In this document: positions 7,335 to 15,526 of the stretch, piece after piece | Numbering within the stretch: the stretch's first letter is position 1 | Layout of the letters: each line of letters begins with the position of its first letter | The notes under the pieces: generated by a model | What the model was told of the DNA's origin: nothing | The model's database searches: none | What the model saw: only the letters and a program-made list of their open reading frames with translations | Translations under genes and position numbers: made by a program | From: a bacterium | Lineage (GTDB): Bacteria; Electryoneota; RPQS01 | DNA length: 64,000 nt | Assembly: GCA_036504735.1 (NCBI GenBank) | Contig: DASXUQ010000009.1 | Span: 353,204 to 417,203 of the forward strand | Direction of reading: 5' to 3'

Positions 7335-9275
7335 GTGTGGGTCTTCCGTGAATTTTTCGCAGCCGCCTGGGAAGTGGTGAAGCTTCCCTTCTGGCTGATT
7401 GGACAGGGTTGGCGGCGGTTCTTTGCACTGGGTGGGCGGCGGATCGCGCTCCTCGCGGGGGCGGCGGTGATTGTGACCATCGTGGCTCTCACTGTGCTGG
7501 TGGAAGCCACCTCTCAGCCGGGCTTCTGCGTCTCGTGCCACTTCATGAAGCCCTACTTCGACAGTTGGCGGCTCTCGGCCCATGCCGATACGCCCTGCAT
7601 CAAGTGCCACATCCCGCCGGGCGTCGGCGGCACCGTGCGTGCCAAGTTCATGGCGCTCTCGATGGTGGTGGACTACATGACCGGCGTTTACAAGCGTTCG
7701 AAACCGTGGGCGGAAATCGAGGATGCATCCTGTCTGCGGGGCGGCTGCCATGAAACCCGGCTCTTAAAAGGCCAGGTGAACTTCAAGGGCGTGACCTTTG
7801 ACCATACGCCGCACTTGACCCAGCCTCGCCGTGACCGCCATTTGCGCTGTACCTCCTGCCACGGCCAAATCGTGCAGGGCCAGCATATTACGGTGACCGA
7901 GAGCACCTGTTTCCTCTGTCACATGAAGCCGGATTCCTCCGGCAAGGCTACCGATCTGGCGCGCTGCACCCACTGCCACAAGCCGCCCACGGGACAGGCG
8001 GCGGCGGATACGTCCTTCGATCATGCGTCGGTGCTCTCGCGCGGTGTGGACTGTCTGAGCTGCCATTCGACCTTGACCTCCGGTGATGGCTATGTGCCGC
8101 CGGAACGCTGCAACAGTTGCCACGCCAAGCTCGAGCATGTTCAGAAGTACAATGACGAAGTGTTTGTGCATGAGATGCACGTGACCCAGCACAAGGTCGA
8201 CTGCCAGAACTGCCATTTGCAGATCCGGCATGGCACCGAGGCGATTACAGAGAAGAATCCGCAGGAGCAGTGCGCGACCTGCCACGGCGGCAAGGACAGC
8301 CCGATTGTCGCGGTGTGGAACGGCATGTTGCCGAATCTGCCGCGCTCGCCGTCGGTGATGGCAAAGCTGGGAATGTCCTGCAATGCCTGCCACGTGGAGC
8401 CGATTCATCAGGATGGCACAAAGACCGAGAAGCCCAAGTTCCGCGGTCCGCAGTGTTCTCCCTGCCATACCGAGAATTACAATTCCCTCTGGCCGATGTG
8501 GAAAGGTCCGCTGGCCCAGAAGGTGCAGGGCCTGCGCAAGGACGCCGAGCGTCTGCCCGAGCCCAAGCGGTCTCAGGTGCTGCAGGATCTGGATATTTAC
8601 GCGGCGGGCGATCCGGTGCACAATCCGGATTTGATTGCCGCCATTGCCAATCAGATCAGTGGCCGCAGCGAAGGGGGAGCCGGAACCCAGAATTGCGCGA
8701 GCTGCCACCCCGCGGCGTTGAACATTGCGCCATCGTGGAACGGTCTGCTGGTGCGGCATGCGACACACTTCAAGCAGGGGATCGGCTGCGAAACCTGCCA
8801 CAAGACCACTGAACCGGACCATGGCAAGCTTAAGCTGACTCTGGAGCAGTGCAACAATTGTCATCATAGCCGCGCAGCCAAGCAGGGGTGTCTGCCCTGC
8901 CATGATCTGCAGACCGGAGTCTATTCGGGTAAGTTGCCCAATCCGGTGGGCACCCAGCCCTCCACGATGTCGGCGGCGTCTGTCGGCTGCACCGACTGCC
9001 ATGCGTTGCAGGATGCCAAGGTGACGCGGCGCAATCCGGACGCCTGCGTGGCCTGCCATGAACCGGCCTTTGCCGATACTTTGAAGCTCTGGGAAGTCCG
9101 GAGCGATAGCCTGTTAAATCTTGCCGAACGTAAGATGCGCTCCTTGAATGCCGGCAGTAAAACCTATCAGAATTACCAGCAGTTTGTGGCCGCGCTGCGC
9201 AGCGATGGCAGCAAGACTGTTCACAACCCCGCACTATTTGCCGATTGGCTGAAGCGAATTGAGGTGGCCCCATGA
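7335..9275 (+). CDS. Membrane-anchored 18-heme cytochrome with NapC/NirT-type head
   Basis: 646 residues from GTG 7335, with GGAG 9 nt upstream. A short cytoplasmic lead is followed by one membrane anchor (about residues 35-56) and then FCVSCHFMKPYFDSW, the NapC/NirT signature in which the first heme faces the quinol site. Counting all motifs gives 17 CXXCH plus one CX4CH (CLRGGCH, about residues 134-140), so up to 18 hemes. The CX4CH variant is also known in some NapC-type proteins. NapC-family proteins oxidise menaquinol and feed periplasmic or outer-surface partners, but usually carry 4-5 hemes, so this is a much extended form. It sits 88 nt after the second 17-heme gene and its stop overlaps the start of a small HTH gene. 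Confidence 0.85.
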   Translation: MWVFREFFAAAWEVVKLPFWLIGQGWRRFFALGGRRIALLAGAAVIVTIVALTVLVEATSQPGFCVSCHFMKPYFDSWRLSAHADTPCIKCHIPPGVGGTVRAKFMALSMVVDYMTGVYKRSKPWAEIEDASCLRGGCHETRLLKGQVNFKGVTFDHTPHLTQPRRDRHLRCTSCHGQIVQGQHITVTESTCFLCHMKPDSSGKATDLARCTHCHKPPTGQAAADTSFDHASVLSRGVDCLSCHSTLTSGDGYVPPERCNSCHAKLEHVQKYNDEVFVHEMHVTQHKVDCQNCHLQIRHGTEAITEKNPQEQCATCHGGKDSPIVAVWNGMLPNLPRSPSVMAKLGMSCNACHVEPIHQDGTKTEKPKFRGPQCSPCHTENYNSLWPMWKGPLAQKVQGLRKDAERLPEPKRSQVLQDLDIYAAGDPVHNPDLIAAIANQISGRSEGGAGTQNCASCHPAALNIAPSWNGLLVRHATHFKQGIGCETCHKTTEPDHGKLKLTLEQCNNCHHSRAAKQGCLPCHDLQTGVYSGKLPNPVGTQPSTMSAASVGCTDCHALQDAKVTRRNPDACVACHEPAFADTLKLWEVRSDSLLNLAERKMRSLNAGSKTYQNYQQFVAALRSDGSKTVHNPALFADWLKRIEVAP

Positions 9276-9586
9276 CCCTTATCACCGAGACTGCAACTCC
9301 CGGAACGGATGCCGAGCGACCGAAAGCGGAACGCACGAGCCGTATCAAAGAACCTGCGGTGCGCTCCAAAAAAGTGGACGGCGCCGTGAAACCCGAGGAA
9401 GAACAGCCGGGGCGCCTCATCACGCTCACCGAAGCCGCTTTCCGCCTGGGCCGTGTCCACCGTACCACCATTATGCGCTGGGTCAAGGAAGGCAAGCTCA
9501 AGTGCATCCGCCTGTCCCGCAAAGCCATTCTCTTCGAGCCGGGCGAAATCGACCGCTTTATCCGCGAGCACCGGTACTCGGGATAA
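9272..9586 (+). CDS. Excisionase/MerR-type helix-turn-helix DNA-binding protein
   Basis: 104 residues starting in an ATGA overlap with the preceding cytochrome gene. Residues about 50-104 (ITLTEAAFRLGRVHRTTIMR, then WVKEGKLKCIR, then a FEPGEIDRFI end) match the winged HTH_17/excisionase fold: a helix-turn-helix with the WVKxGKL wing and the terminal IDRFI helix. The first 48 residues are polar and probably disordered. Its translational coupling to the multiheme genes suggests a regulator of the respiratory operon or a nucleoid-type accessory protein. No integrase lies nearby, so a phage excisionase role is unlikely. Confidence 0.8.
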   Translation: MTLITETATPGTDAERPKAERTSRIKEPAVRSKKVDGAVKPEEEQPGRLITLTEAAFRLGRVHRTTIMRWVKEGKLKCIRLSRKAILFEPGEIDRFIREHRYSG

Positions 9587-9590
9587 CGAC

Positions 9591-9676
9591 CGAAAACAGG
9601 AAATAGGAAATTTGAAATAGGAAAAGGGAGCAGCGGTTTTCTTTCCTCTTTCCTATTTCACATCTCCAATTATCTC
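9591..9676 (+). repeat. Paired heptad island ending at a promoter -35 box
   Basis: Bases 9591-9625 are five units (CGAAAAC, AGGAAAT, AGGAAAT, TTGAAAT, AGGAAAA). After the GC-rich spacer AGCAGCGG, bases 9642-9676 are TTTCCTC, TTTCCTA, TTTCACA, TCTCCAA and TTATCTC. The two arms are near reverse complements (TTTGAAATAGGAAA against TTTCCTATTTCA). The last unit abuts the TTGACT box of the downstream promoter. The island may also act as the operon terminator. Confidence 0.78.
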
Positions 9677-9704
9677 TTGACTTTCCCGAAAGTCGGCGTA
9701 TATT
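9677..9704 (+). promoter_or_regulatory. Sigma70-like promoter for the secreted propeller gene pair
   Basis: TTGACT (9677-9682), a 16-nt spacer and TATATT (9699-9704) lie 50 nt before the start codon at 9754. The same arrangement (TTGACA, 16 nt, TATATT followed by G) precedes the beta-helix gene at 15878. It is a classical housekeeping consensus rather than the Bacteroidota TTTG/TAnnTTTG type. Confidence 0.6.
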
Positions 9705-9753
9705 GATCCATAACAACCACGGCTGAGAAGCAAGCTTCCTCGGGAGGGTAGCT

Positions 9754-11223
9754 ATGGATCGGCAGCAGACTATGACTGGATTAGCCTTGCCACCTTGTGT
9801 GTGGCAGGGCTTTTTGTTGTGGATGGCTTTGTCTTGTTTGGGTGCATCCGCCTTTGCCCAGCCGGACAGTTTATGGAGCCGGATGTACGGCCAGTATGGC
9901 GAAGCGTGGGGTATCTCCGCTTTGCAGACGGCAGATGGCGGTTATCTGCTGACGGGCAGCATCGAGCAAGGGAACGACTGGAATTTCTATCTGCAGAAGA
10001 CTGCTGCCAATGGTGGTACGGTCTGGGAGCGGTCCTTTGGGATGGGGAGATATGACGGCGGTGGGTATCTGGCACCTGCGCGAGATGGCGGTTACGTTCT
10101 GGCAGGCACGGTCTGGACCAAGGACATGTACCTGCTGAAGATCAGTGCTGGCGGGGACTCCCTGTGGTCACACGAATACGGCAGGCAGATGACCGACAAT
10201 TGCACGGCGATTGAGCCGACTGTTGATGGTGGCTTCCTGCTGGCCGGATACCGGCAGACCGGTCTCACCGTTCTCGAAGGCATGATTTTGAAGACCGACG
10301 CCAATGGCGACAGCCTGTGGAGCCGCATTTTCGACTCCGAGCATGTGGAAGCTTTTCACGCGGTGCGCCAGACACCGGACGGTGGATACATCCTCTCGGG
10401 GCAAACCAATGACTCGTCAGCAGGCGGCTACGATGTCTGGCTGATGAAAACCGACTCGATGGGCAATACCATCTGGCAGCGGATTTACGGCGGCTTGGGA
10501 AACGACATCTTCGCTCATGTGCAGTTGTGCCCGGATGGCGGCTACATTGTGGCGGCAACGACCACGTCTTACGGCGCGGGCGGCGAGGATATCTGGCTGC
10601 TGAAGACCAATGCCCAGGGCGACAGTCTGTGGAGTAAGTCCTTCGGAGGCACTTCCGACGACGAAACCCACTCGGTACGGTCACTTCCCGACGGGGGTTT
10701 TGTCATCGGTGCGCACACAGCATCTTATGGCGGGGACGACCAGTTCTGGCTGATTCGAATGAATGCCGATGGCGACAGTCTGTGGAGCCGCGTCTTCGGC
10801 ACCGCAGGGGCGGAATGGTGTAACGATGTTCTGGCCACCACGGACGGCGGCTTTGCGCTGTTCGGCGCGGTCTCGCTGCTGAACATGCATCAGGCAGCTT
10901 TTCTGCTTAAGACGGGTCCGGACCCGCTGCTCTCCGCCGGGGCTTCCTTCAGCCTCCCGCCTTCATCCTTCACCCTTTCCAACTACCCGAATCCCTTCAA
11001 TTCCTCGACATGGGTGAGCTTTGATTTGCCTAAAGCAGGGAGTGCCTCGCTGAAGGTGTTTGATGTTTTGGGCCGGGAAGTTGCGGTGTTAAGGGATGGG
11101 CCGATGCCTGCGGGAAGTCATCGCCTGCTGCTGGATGGCACGGGGCTGGCCTCGGGAAGTTATGTGCTGCGGCTGGACGCTGGTGGTGCGGCACGGGCGA
11201 CCAAAATCACACTCTTAAAGTAG
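9754..11223 (+). CDS. Secreted beta-propeller repeat protein with C-terminal sorting domain
   Basis: 489 residues. It starts after the strong site GGGAGGGTA, with a signal peptide ending ASAFAQ (about residue 35). The body is about seven repeats of roughly 50 residues with the pattern DGGY(I/L)LxG, (W)LLKTDxxGDSLWSRxFG, like delta-60/propeller repeats. The last about 80 residues are the type IX-like sorting domain (NYPNPFNSST, then VFDVLGREV, then GSYVLRL, ending LLK). The protein is expected to be exported and cleaved or anchored at the surface. Its closest relative in the window is the next gene, which has the same signal, repeats and tail, so they are tandem duplicates. Ligand or function is unknown. 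Confidence 0.82.
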   Translation: MDRQQTMTGLALPPCVWQGFLLWMALSCLGASAFAQPDSLWSRMYGQYGEAWGISALQTADGGYLLTGSIEQGNDWNFYLQKTAANGGTVWERSFGMGRYDGGGYLAPARDGGYVLAGTVWTKDMYLLKISAGGDSLWSHEYGRQMTDNCTAIEPTVDGGFLLAGYRQTGLTVLEGMILKTDANGDSLWSRIFDSEHVEAFHAVRQTPDGGYILSGQTNDSSAGGYDVWLMKTDSMGNTIWQRIYGGLGNDIFAHVQLCPDGGYIVAATTTSYGAGGEDIWLLKTNAQGDSLWSKSFGGTSDDETHSVRSLPDGGFVIGAHTASYGGDDQFWLIRMNADGDSLWSRVFGTAGAEWCNDVLATTDGGFALFGAVSLLNMHQAAFLLKTGPDPLLSAGASFSLPPSSFTLSNYPNPFNSSTWVSFDLPKAGSASLKVFDVLGREVAVLRDGPMPAGSHRLLLDGTGLASGSYVLRLDAGGAARATKITLLK

Positions 11224-11260
11224 TCCGAAGATCATACTTAGCTCACTTGGGAGGGTAGCT

Positions 11261-12700
11261 ATGGAAAAGCGATGGATATTCCGGCGATGGGTCATGCTGG
11301 CGGCGGTATGCGGTCTGTCCGGCATGGCTATTGCCCAGCCGGACAGCCTATGGAGCCGACAATACGGACAACACAGCTACGCGTGGGGCATCTCCGCCTT
11401 GCAGACGGCGGATGGAGGGCTATTGCTGGGAGGGAACATCCTGCAGGGGAACAACTGGGACTTTCTGTTGGTGAAGACCGAGGCCAATGGCGACACCGCA
11501 TGGATGCGCCCATTCGGCGCGGGGCGCTATGGTGGCGGGGGATACCTGTGTTCATTAGCCGACGGCGGCTATCTTCTGGCGGGAACGACGGAAGCAGAGG
11601 GTTTCTATTTGCTGAAGGTGACGGCAAACGGCGATTCGGTATGGTCGAAGCAGTACGGCGCATTCGGGACAGACAACTGCACTGCCGTTGTTGCGACGCG
11701 GGACGGTGGCTTTCTGCTGGCAGGCTACCGCGCCTATGAGGACAGATTCGCGGCGATGATCCTGAAAGTCGACGCCAACGGGGACAGCTTGTGGAGTCGG
11801 CAATTCGGCGGACCCGGCCTGCAAGTTTTCTACTCAGTAAACCAGACACCGGACGGAGGCTACATCTGCTCCGGCATGAACAACTATCCTTCTGCGGGTG
11901 GATATGATATGTGGCTGGTGCGGACAGACTCTCTGGGATTCCCGCTCTGGCAACATATGTACGGTGGCCGGAATAATGAGATGTATGCCCACGTGCAGGC
12001 CTGTTCAGATGGAGGCTTTGTGCTTGCCGGGACCACGAATTCCTACGGCGCGGGAATTGAAGATGTGTGGCTGCTGAAAACCAATGCGCAGGGCGACAGC
12101 CTCTGGAGCCGCACCTTTGGCGGACCCAACTTTGACGAATGCAGCGCCGTGACCGTACTGCCAGACGGCGGCATTGCGTTGGGTGCACGCACGATGTCTT
12201 ACGGTCCAACCGGCAACAACTTCTGGCTGATCCGCACGGATGCGAACGGCGACAGCCTGTGGAGCCGGGTCTTCGGCACTGATAGCGACGAGTGGTGCAA
12301 TGATGTGCTGGCCACAAGCGATGGCGGTTTTGTGCTACTGGGCGGAGTGGACCTACCCGCTAACCACTACGCGATGTGGCTTGTCAAAACCGGCCGCGAT
12401 CCTGTGCTCTCCGCCGGGGCTTCCTTCAGCCTCCCGCCTTCAACCTTTAGCTTGTCTAATTATCCGAATCCCTTCAATTCCTCGACGTGGGTGAGCTTTG
12501 ATCTGCCTAAAGCGGGGAACGCGACGCTGAAGGTGTTTGATGTTTTGGGACGGGAAGTTGTGGTGTTAAGGAATGGGCCAATGCCTGCGGGAAGTCATCG
12601 CCTGCTGCTGGACGGTGCGGGGATGGCTTCGGGAAGTTATGTGCTACGGCTGGAAGCAGATGGTGCGGCACAAACAAAGAAAATGACACTTCTGAAATAG
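11261..12700 (+). CDS. Secreted beta-propeller repeat protein with sorting domain (tandem paralog)
   Basis: 479 residues, 37 nt after its paralog and likely cotranscribed. The leader GGGAGGGTAGCT before ATG is identical to that of the upstream gene. It has a signal peptide ending GMAIAQ, then about seven SLWSRxFGG/DGGYxxxG repeats. The linker at residues about 386-400 (ASFSLPPSTFSLS) is encoded by heptad repeats (12421-12448). A sorting domain (NYPNPFNSSTW ... GSYVLRLEADG) ends the protein. The bidirectional hairpin at 12722-12751 closes the transcription unit. Confidence 0.82.
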   Translation: MEKRWIFRRWVMLAAVCGLSGMAIAQPDSLWSRQYGQHSYAWGISALQTADGGLLLGGNILQGNNWDFLLVKTEANGDTAWMRPFGAGRYGGGGYLCSLADGGYLLAGTTEAEGFYLLKVTANGDSVWSKQYGAFGTDNCTAVVATRDGGFLLAGYRAYEDRFAAMILKVDANGDSLWSRQFGGPGLQVFYSVNQTPDGGYICSGMNNYPSAGGYDMWLVRTDSLGFPLWQHMYGGRNNEMYAHVQACSDGGFVLAGTTNSYGAGIEDVWLLKTNAQGDSLWSRTFGGPNFDECSAVTVLPDGGIALGARTMSYGPTGNNFWLIRTDANGDSLWSRVFGTDSDEWCNDVLATSDGGFVLLGGVDLPANHYAMWLVKTGRDPVLSAGASFSLPPSTFSLSNYPNPFNSSTWVSFDLPKAGNATLKVFDVLGREVVVLRNGPMPAGSHRLLLDGAGMASGSYVLRLEADGAAQTKKMTLLK

Positions 12701-12721
12701 CAGAAACAACACTGTACAAAA

Positions 12722-12751
12722 AAACAGGCGCGAGCATTTTCGCGCCTGTTT
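12722..12751. terminator. Bidirectional intrinsic terminator
   Basis: A perfect 12-bp stem (12722-12733 with 12740-12751) and 6-nt loop GCATTT, flanked by an A-run on the left and T-rich sequence on the right. It lies between the convergent genes ending at 12700 (+) and 12778 (-) and can serve both. Confidence 0.85.
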
Positions 12752-12777
12752 CATCTCAGCGTTTCAGACTTTTCATC

Positions 12778-13818
12778 TTACCACGGGCACACGGATGTGA
12801 CTTTGTAGAAGCGTGTGTGCGCTGCGGTGCCGGAAGAATCTACGAAGTAGGTGAACGGGGTTGTGCCAAGGTGGTCATAGATGCCGTTGGCGGTCGGGGA
12901 ATACCAGACCACAAAGTAACTGGGTCCGGTAACCTCCGGCCAATCCAGCAAAGGATAGCCACCGACGGATCCTAATACCACTGGTCCGGGAGCGGGGCAG
13001 CCGGGAAGCTGCGCGGAGACATCAAGACTGAAATATCCGACCTGATTGGCGCTCGTCCCTTCCACCAGAATATAGTAATCTCCGGCCGGCAAAAACCAGA
13101 CGGTCAATTCCGCGCCGAGATTACAGCCTGTATCGGCATCATCCATGAACTCGTTACAGCACTGTCCGAGGATCTGCACGCGAGCATCGAAGAAGTCACT
13201 GCAAACCGTGACATACAGGTTGCCCGTCGCCGGGTGGTGGAAGCGGTAAAACACATCGGGCGCTCCTGTACCGCACTGGCTGGTCATTCCCGCCGTGCAG
13301 CCTTCATCGTAATAGGGAAGCGAGGGGATAACGCGCGGCGTCGTGCAGTAATCATAGGATTCGGGCAGATGGATCGGGCATCGCAGAATCAGACTGTAGG
13401 TGCAGTCGGGATACGCCGGATGCCGCAGCACACGCAGCACATAGTCGGCGCTGCGCGGCGCCACATAGCGGATTTCCGAAAATAGTCCCGGGCCGTCATT
13501 TTGATTGACCGTCAGCAGGGAATCCCGGTCATCACACAGGGCCAGAACCGTATTAGTCACACTGCCGTCACAAGGGACCGTGGTGGCTATGATCGAATCC
13601 TGCATCCACGCATGAAAGCGGAAGTGGTCCAGATCACCCGTTGTCGCGAGGTCCGCACAATACACGGTATCGCCGCAAGCAATCAGGTTGGCCGTCTGTG
13701 ACGTATTGTTCGGCTCGTCTTCGGTCACAAGGGCGTGGGTCAGCCCGCCCATAAAGATCGGCGCCAGAATCAGCAGCCACTTTGTCATCCTGACCCACTG
13801 TAACCTGTACTCAGCCAT
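12778..13818 (-). CDS. Secreted protein with two PPC-like domains and an Fn3-like domain, no sorting tail
   Basis: 346 residues if the start is ATG 13818 (GAGG 7 nt upstream); longer in-frame starts exist at 13842 and 13887. The signal peptide is MTKWLLILAPIF...THA. The mature protein opens with EDEPNNTSQTANLI, the typical start of bacterial pre-peptidase C-terminal (PPC) domains. A second PPC-like unit (about residues 155-265) has many cysteines that could form disulfides. A final Fn3-like module follows (PLLDWPEVTGPSYFVVWYS). Unlike most secreted proteins here it ends bluntly (KVTSVCPW) without SPNPFNP, so it would leave the cell by another route or stay periplasmic. Function is unknown; PPC domains often mediate secretion or binding. 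Confidence 0.7.
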   Translation of the reverse strand: MAEYRLQWVRMTKWLLILAPIFMGGLTHALVTEDEPNNTSQTANLIACGDTVYCADLATTGDLDHFRFHAWMQDSIIATTVPCDGSVTNTVLALCDDRDSLLTVNQNDGPGLFSEIRYVAPRSADYVLRVLRHPAYPDCTYSLILRCPIHLPESYDYCTTPRVIPSLPYYDEGCTAGMTSQCGTGAPDVFYRFHHPATGNLYVTVCSDFFDARVQILGQCCNEFMDDADTGCNLGAELTVWFLPAGDYYILVEGTSANQVGYFSLDVSAQLPGCPAPGPVVLGSVGGYPLLDWPEVTGPSYFVVWYSPTANGIYDHLGTTPFTYFVDSSGTAAHTRFYKVTSVCPW

Positions 13819-13960
13819 CAGACCGCCTCGCCAAATGCCCATGGTATGCAAGTCATGATAGCGACTTTGCCGGGAATTGTCAAGCAAAATCTTGTGTTAC
13901 CGAAAGAAAACAGGAGTTATGGTGACCCTTCGGGATTCATCCATCCTTGGTCATCTGCAC

Positions 13961-13990
13961 AAAGGGACGGGCTCGCAAGCCCGTCCCTTT
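13961..13990 (-). terminator. Terminator-like hairpin after the 14018 gene
   Basis: A perfect 13-bp stem (13961-13973 with 13978-13990) and 4-nt loop CGCA lies 28 nt downstream of the stop of the - strand gene at 14018. Its core AAGGGACGG is shared with the hairpin at 14761-14789 behind the paralogous gene. The rest of 13819-14017 shows nothing else. Confidence 0.7.
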
Positions 13991-14017
13991 GCATAAGTCC
14001 ATGGTGTTCGGGAAGAA

Positions 14018-14674
14018 TCAATGCCCGCGCCTTCCACTACGGGGCTGTCCGCCGTCATGTGGGCCACCCCCGCCGTAGGGCCGTCCCGCATAGTGCCTGC
14101 CGAAATAGGGGCGGGAATAGTAGTGCCGTCCGGCGACGTAGGGGCCACGATGATAGTATGGCCCGAAGTACCACCTTGGACCGGGGCCGACCATGTAGAG
14201 CGGTGGCCGGAAAAAGTACACGTCGAAGTAAGCTTCGGTCGGATACCAGCCCGGCCAATATTCACCGGCATTCACCCACAGCGGAAAGCCTTGGTCATCG
14301 GTCAGCTCGATGACAAAGCCGGGACCCCAGATACCGCCGGCGAAGTACGGCCCGTCGATATCAGTCCGGTGCCATGCTTCCACCTGCACCGGAATTCCCA
14401 CTGCCAGATGATAGCCGCGCTCCCGCCAGAAAGATCGCGGTCCCAAATCCACATCGACACGCTCGCCGGACTCCGCGCGAATGGTCGCCGTCTCTCCATG
14501 TATGGACTCGACGGTTCCTTCGATCTGCTCCTTGGTCAATGGAGACTGATCCTGCGGTGCCGCTATGGAATCTGCATCGGCATCCGGATAGCTCGGAGCA
14601 TCCTGCGCAAATAGCGGGCTCTTTAGGGTGATAATCAGAAGCAGACTGAAGGTGAGAAGAAATCCCTGTCGCAT
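14018..14674 (-). CDS. Secreted small-domain protein with Gly/Tyr/Arg-rich tail (paralog A)
   Basis: 218 residues from ATG 14674, chosen because it opens a clean signal peptide (MRQGFLLTF ... LFAQD) and has GAGG 8 nt upstream. Residues about 45-125 form a compact domain (IEGTVESIHGETATIRAESG, then DLGPRSFWRERGYHL, then AGGIWGPGF). Its pattern resembles DUF5666/OB-fold-like secreted proteins. The tail after about residue 140 is low-complexity Tyr/Gly/Pro/Arg/His. The next gene on the same strand is a clear paralog, and the small protein at 24434 shares the G(E/T)IxxV ... LGPxxY core. It is probably exported; function unknown. Confidence 0.65.
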   Translation of the reverse strand: MRQGFLLTFSLLLIITLKSPLFAQDAPSYPDADADSIAAPQDQSPLTKEQIEGTVESIHGETATIRAESGERVDVDLGPRSFWRERGYHLAVGIPVQVEAWHRTDIDGPYFAGGIWGPGFVIELTDDQGFPLWVNAGEYWPGWYPTEAYFDVYFFRPPLYMVGPGPRWYFGPYYHRGPYVAGRHYYSRPYFGRHYAGRPYGGGGPHDGGQPRSGRRGH

Positions 14675-14760
14675 TGGTGTTGCCTCGCTCCCACATCGTC
14701 CCGCGGTGCATGATGCGGTGTTCATCAGCGCAACCGCTTGGACAGTCATCTTATAGGAAG

Positions 14761-14789
14761 AAGGGACGGGCCTTCACGGTCCGTCCCTT
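14761..14789 (-). terminator. Terminator-like hairpin after the 14801 gene
   Basis: A 12-bp stem with one G-T pair (14761-14772 with 14778-14789) and loop TTCAC, just downstream of the - strand gene ending at 14801. It shares its core with the hairpin at 13961-13990, so the duplication of the two genes seems to have carried the terminator along. Confidence 0.65.
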
Positions 14790-14800
14790 GGTTATCCTGG

Positions 14801-15526
14801 TTAGTGCCGGCGTTCTCCGCCGCGCTGGTCCCGGTGGTTGTCATCCCGTCCGTCACCCTGCCATCCGCCGCGATGATCGCGATCCCGATCCCGGTCGCCG
14901 TGCCTGTCGTCACGGCGATCATTGTGCCAGCCACCGCGCGGTGGTCCACCGTAGGGTCCGTCGAAGTGTCGCCACCCGAACCGGAAACCCGGCCGTCCGT
15001 AGAAATGATGGCGTCCCCACCACCACCGCGGGGGCGGTGTGCCATACCAGTAGGGAGGCGGAGGACCGTAGGCATAGGGAGCCGGTCCGCAGTAATAATG
15101 GTCATAGTAGTCGGCGGTCGGATACCAGCCGTCCCAGTAGTCATCCTGATCCGCCCACATGGGGAAGCCGTTGCCGTTGGTCAGTTCAAAGTAGAAGTCC
15201 GGTCCCCAGATGCCGCCGGCGAAAAATGGTCCGCGGTCATCATCGTCTCCGCGCCAGCCTTCCACCGTCACCTGACGGCCCGGAGTCAACCGGTAGCCGT
15301 GTTCACGCCAATAGGCTTGGGGGCCGAGATTGACCTGCACCCGGTCGCCGCGTCCGGTGCGGATGGTGGCCTTTTCTCCCTGAACCGATTCCACCATTCC
15401 GGAAATGCGTTCTTTTTTCAACTGTTCCGCGGCCCGGTTATTGGGCTGGGGTGGTGATGCGAGTGCTGCGCCGCCCAGAGCAAAACTCAGAAGCAGGCTC
15501 AGTATTAATTGTGTGCGTTGTCTCAT
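14801..15526 (-). CDS. Secreted small-domain protein with Arg/Gly/Asp-rich tail (paralog B)
   Basis: 241 residues from ATG 15526 (GAGG 6 nt upstream; another ATG lies four codons earlier). A signal peptide ends GGAALAS. Residues about 33-120 repeat the domain of the neighbour (ISGMVESVQGEKATIRTG, DLGP replaced by NLGPQAYWREHGYRL, AGGIWGPDF, GFPMWAD). The C-terminal 100 residues are extremely Trp/Tyr/Pro-rich, then Arg/Asp/Gly/His-rich (DRHGDRDRDRDHRGG), consistent with an unstructured, charged, possibly metal- or polyanion-binding segment. Function is unknown. Confidence 0.65.
   Translation of the reverse strand: MRQRTQLILSLLLSFALGGAALASPPQPNNRAAEQLKKERISGMVESVQGEKATIRTGRGDRVQVNLGPQAYWREHGYRLTPGRQVTVEGWRGDDDDRGPFFAGGIWGPDFYFELTNGNGFPMWADQDDYWDGWYPTADYYDHYYCGPAPYAYGPPPPYWYGTPPPRWWWGRHHFYGRPGFRFGWRHFDGPYGGPPRGGWHNDRRDDRHGDRDRDRDHRGGWQGDGRDDNHRDQRGGERRH

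Noticed and set aside
9272-9586. Phage excisionase and integrated element
   Set aside because: No integrase, attachment-site duplication or phage genes nearby; the gene is coupled to the cytochrome operon.
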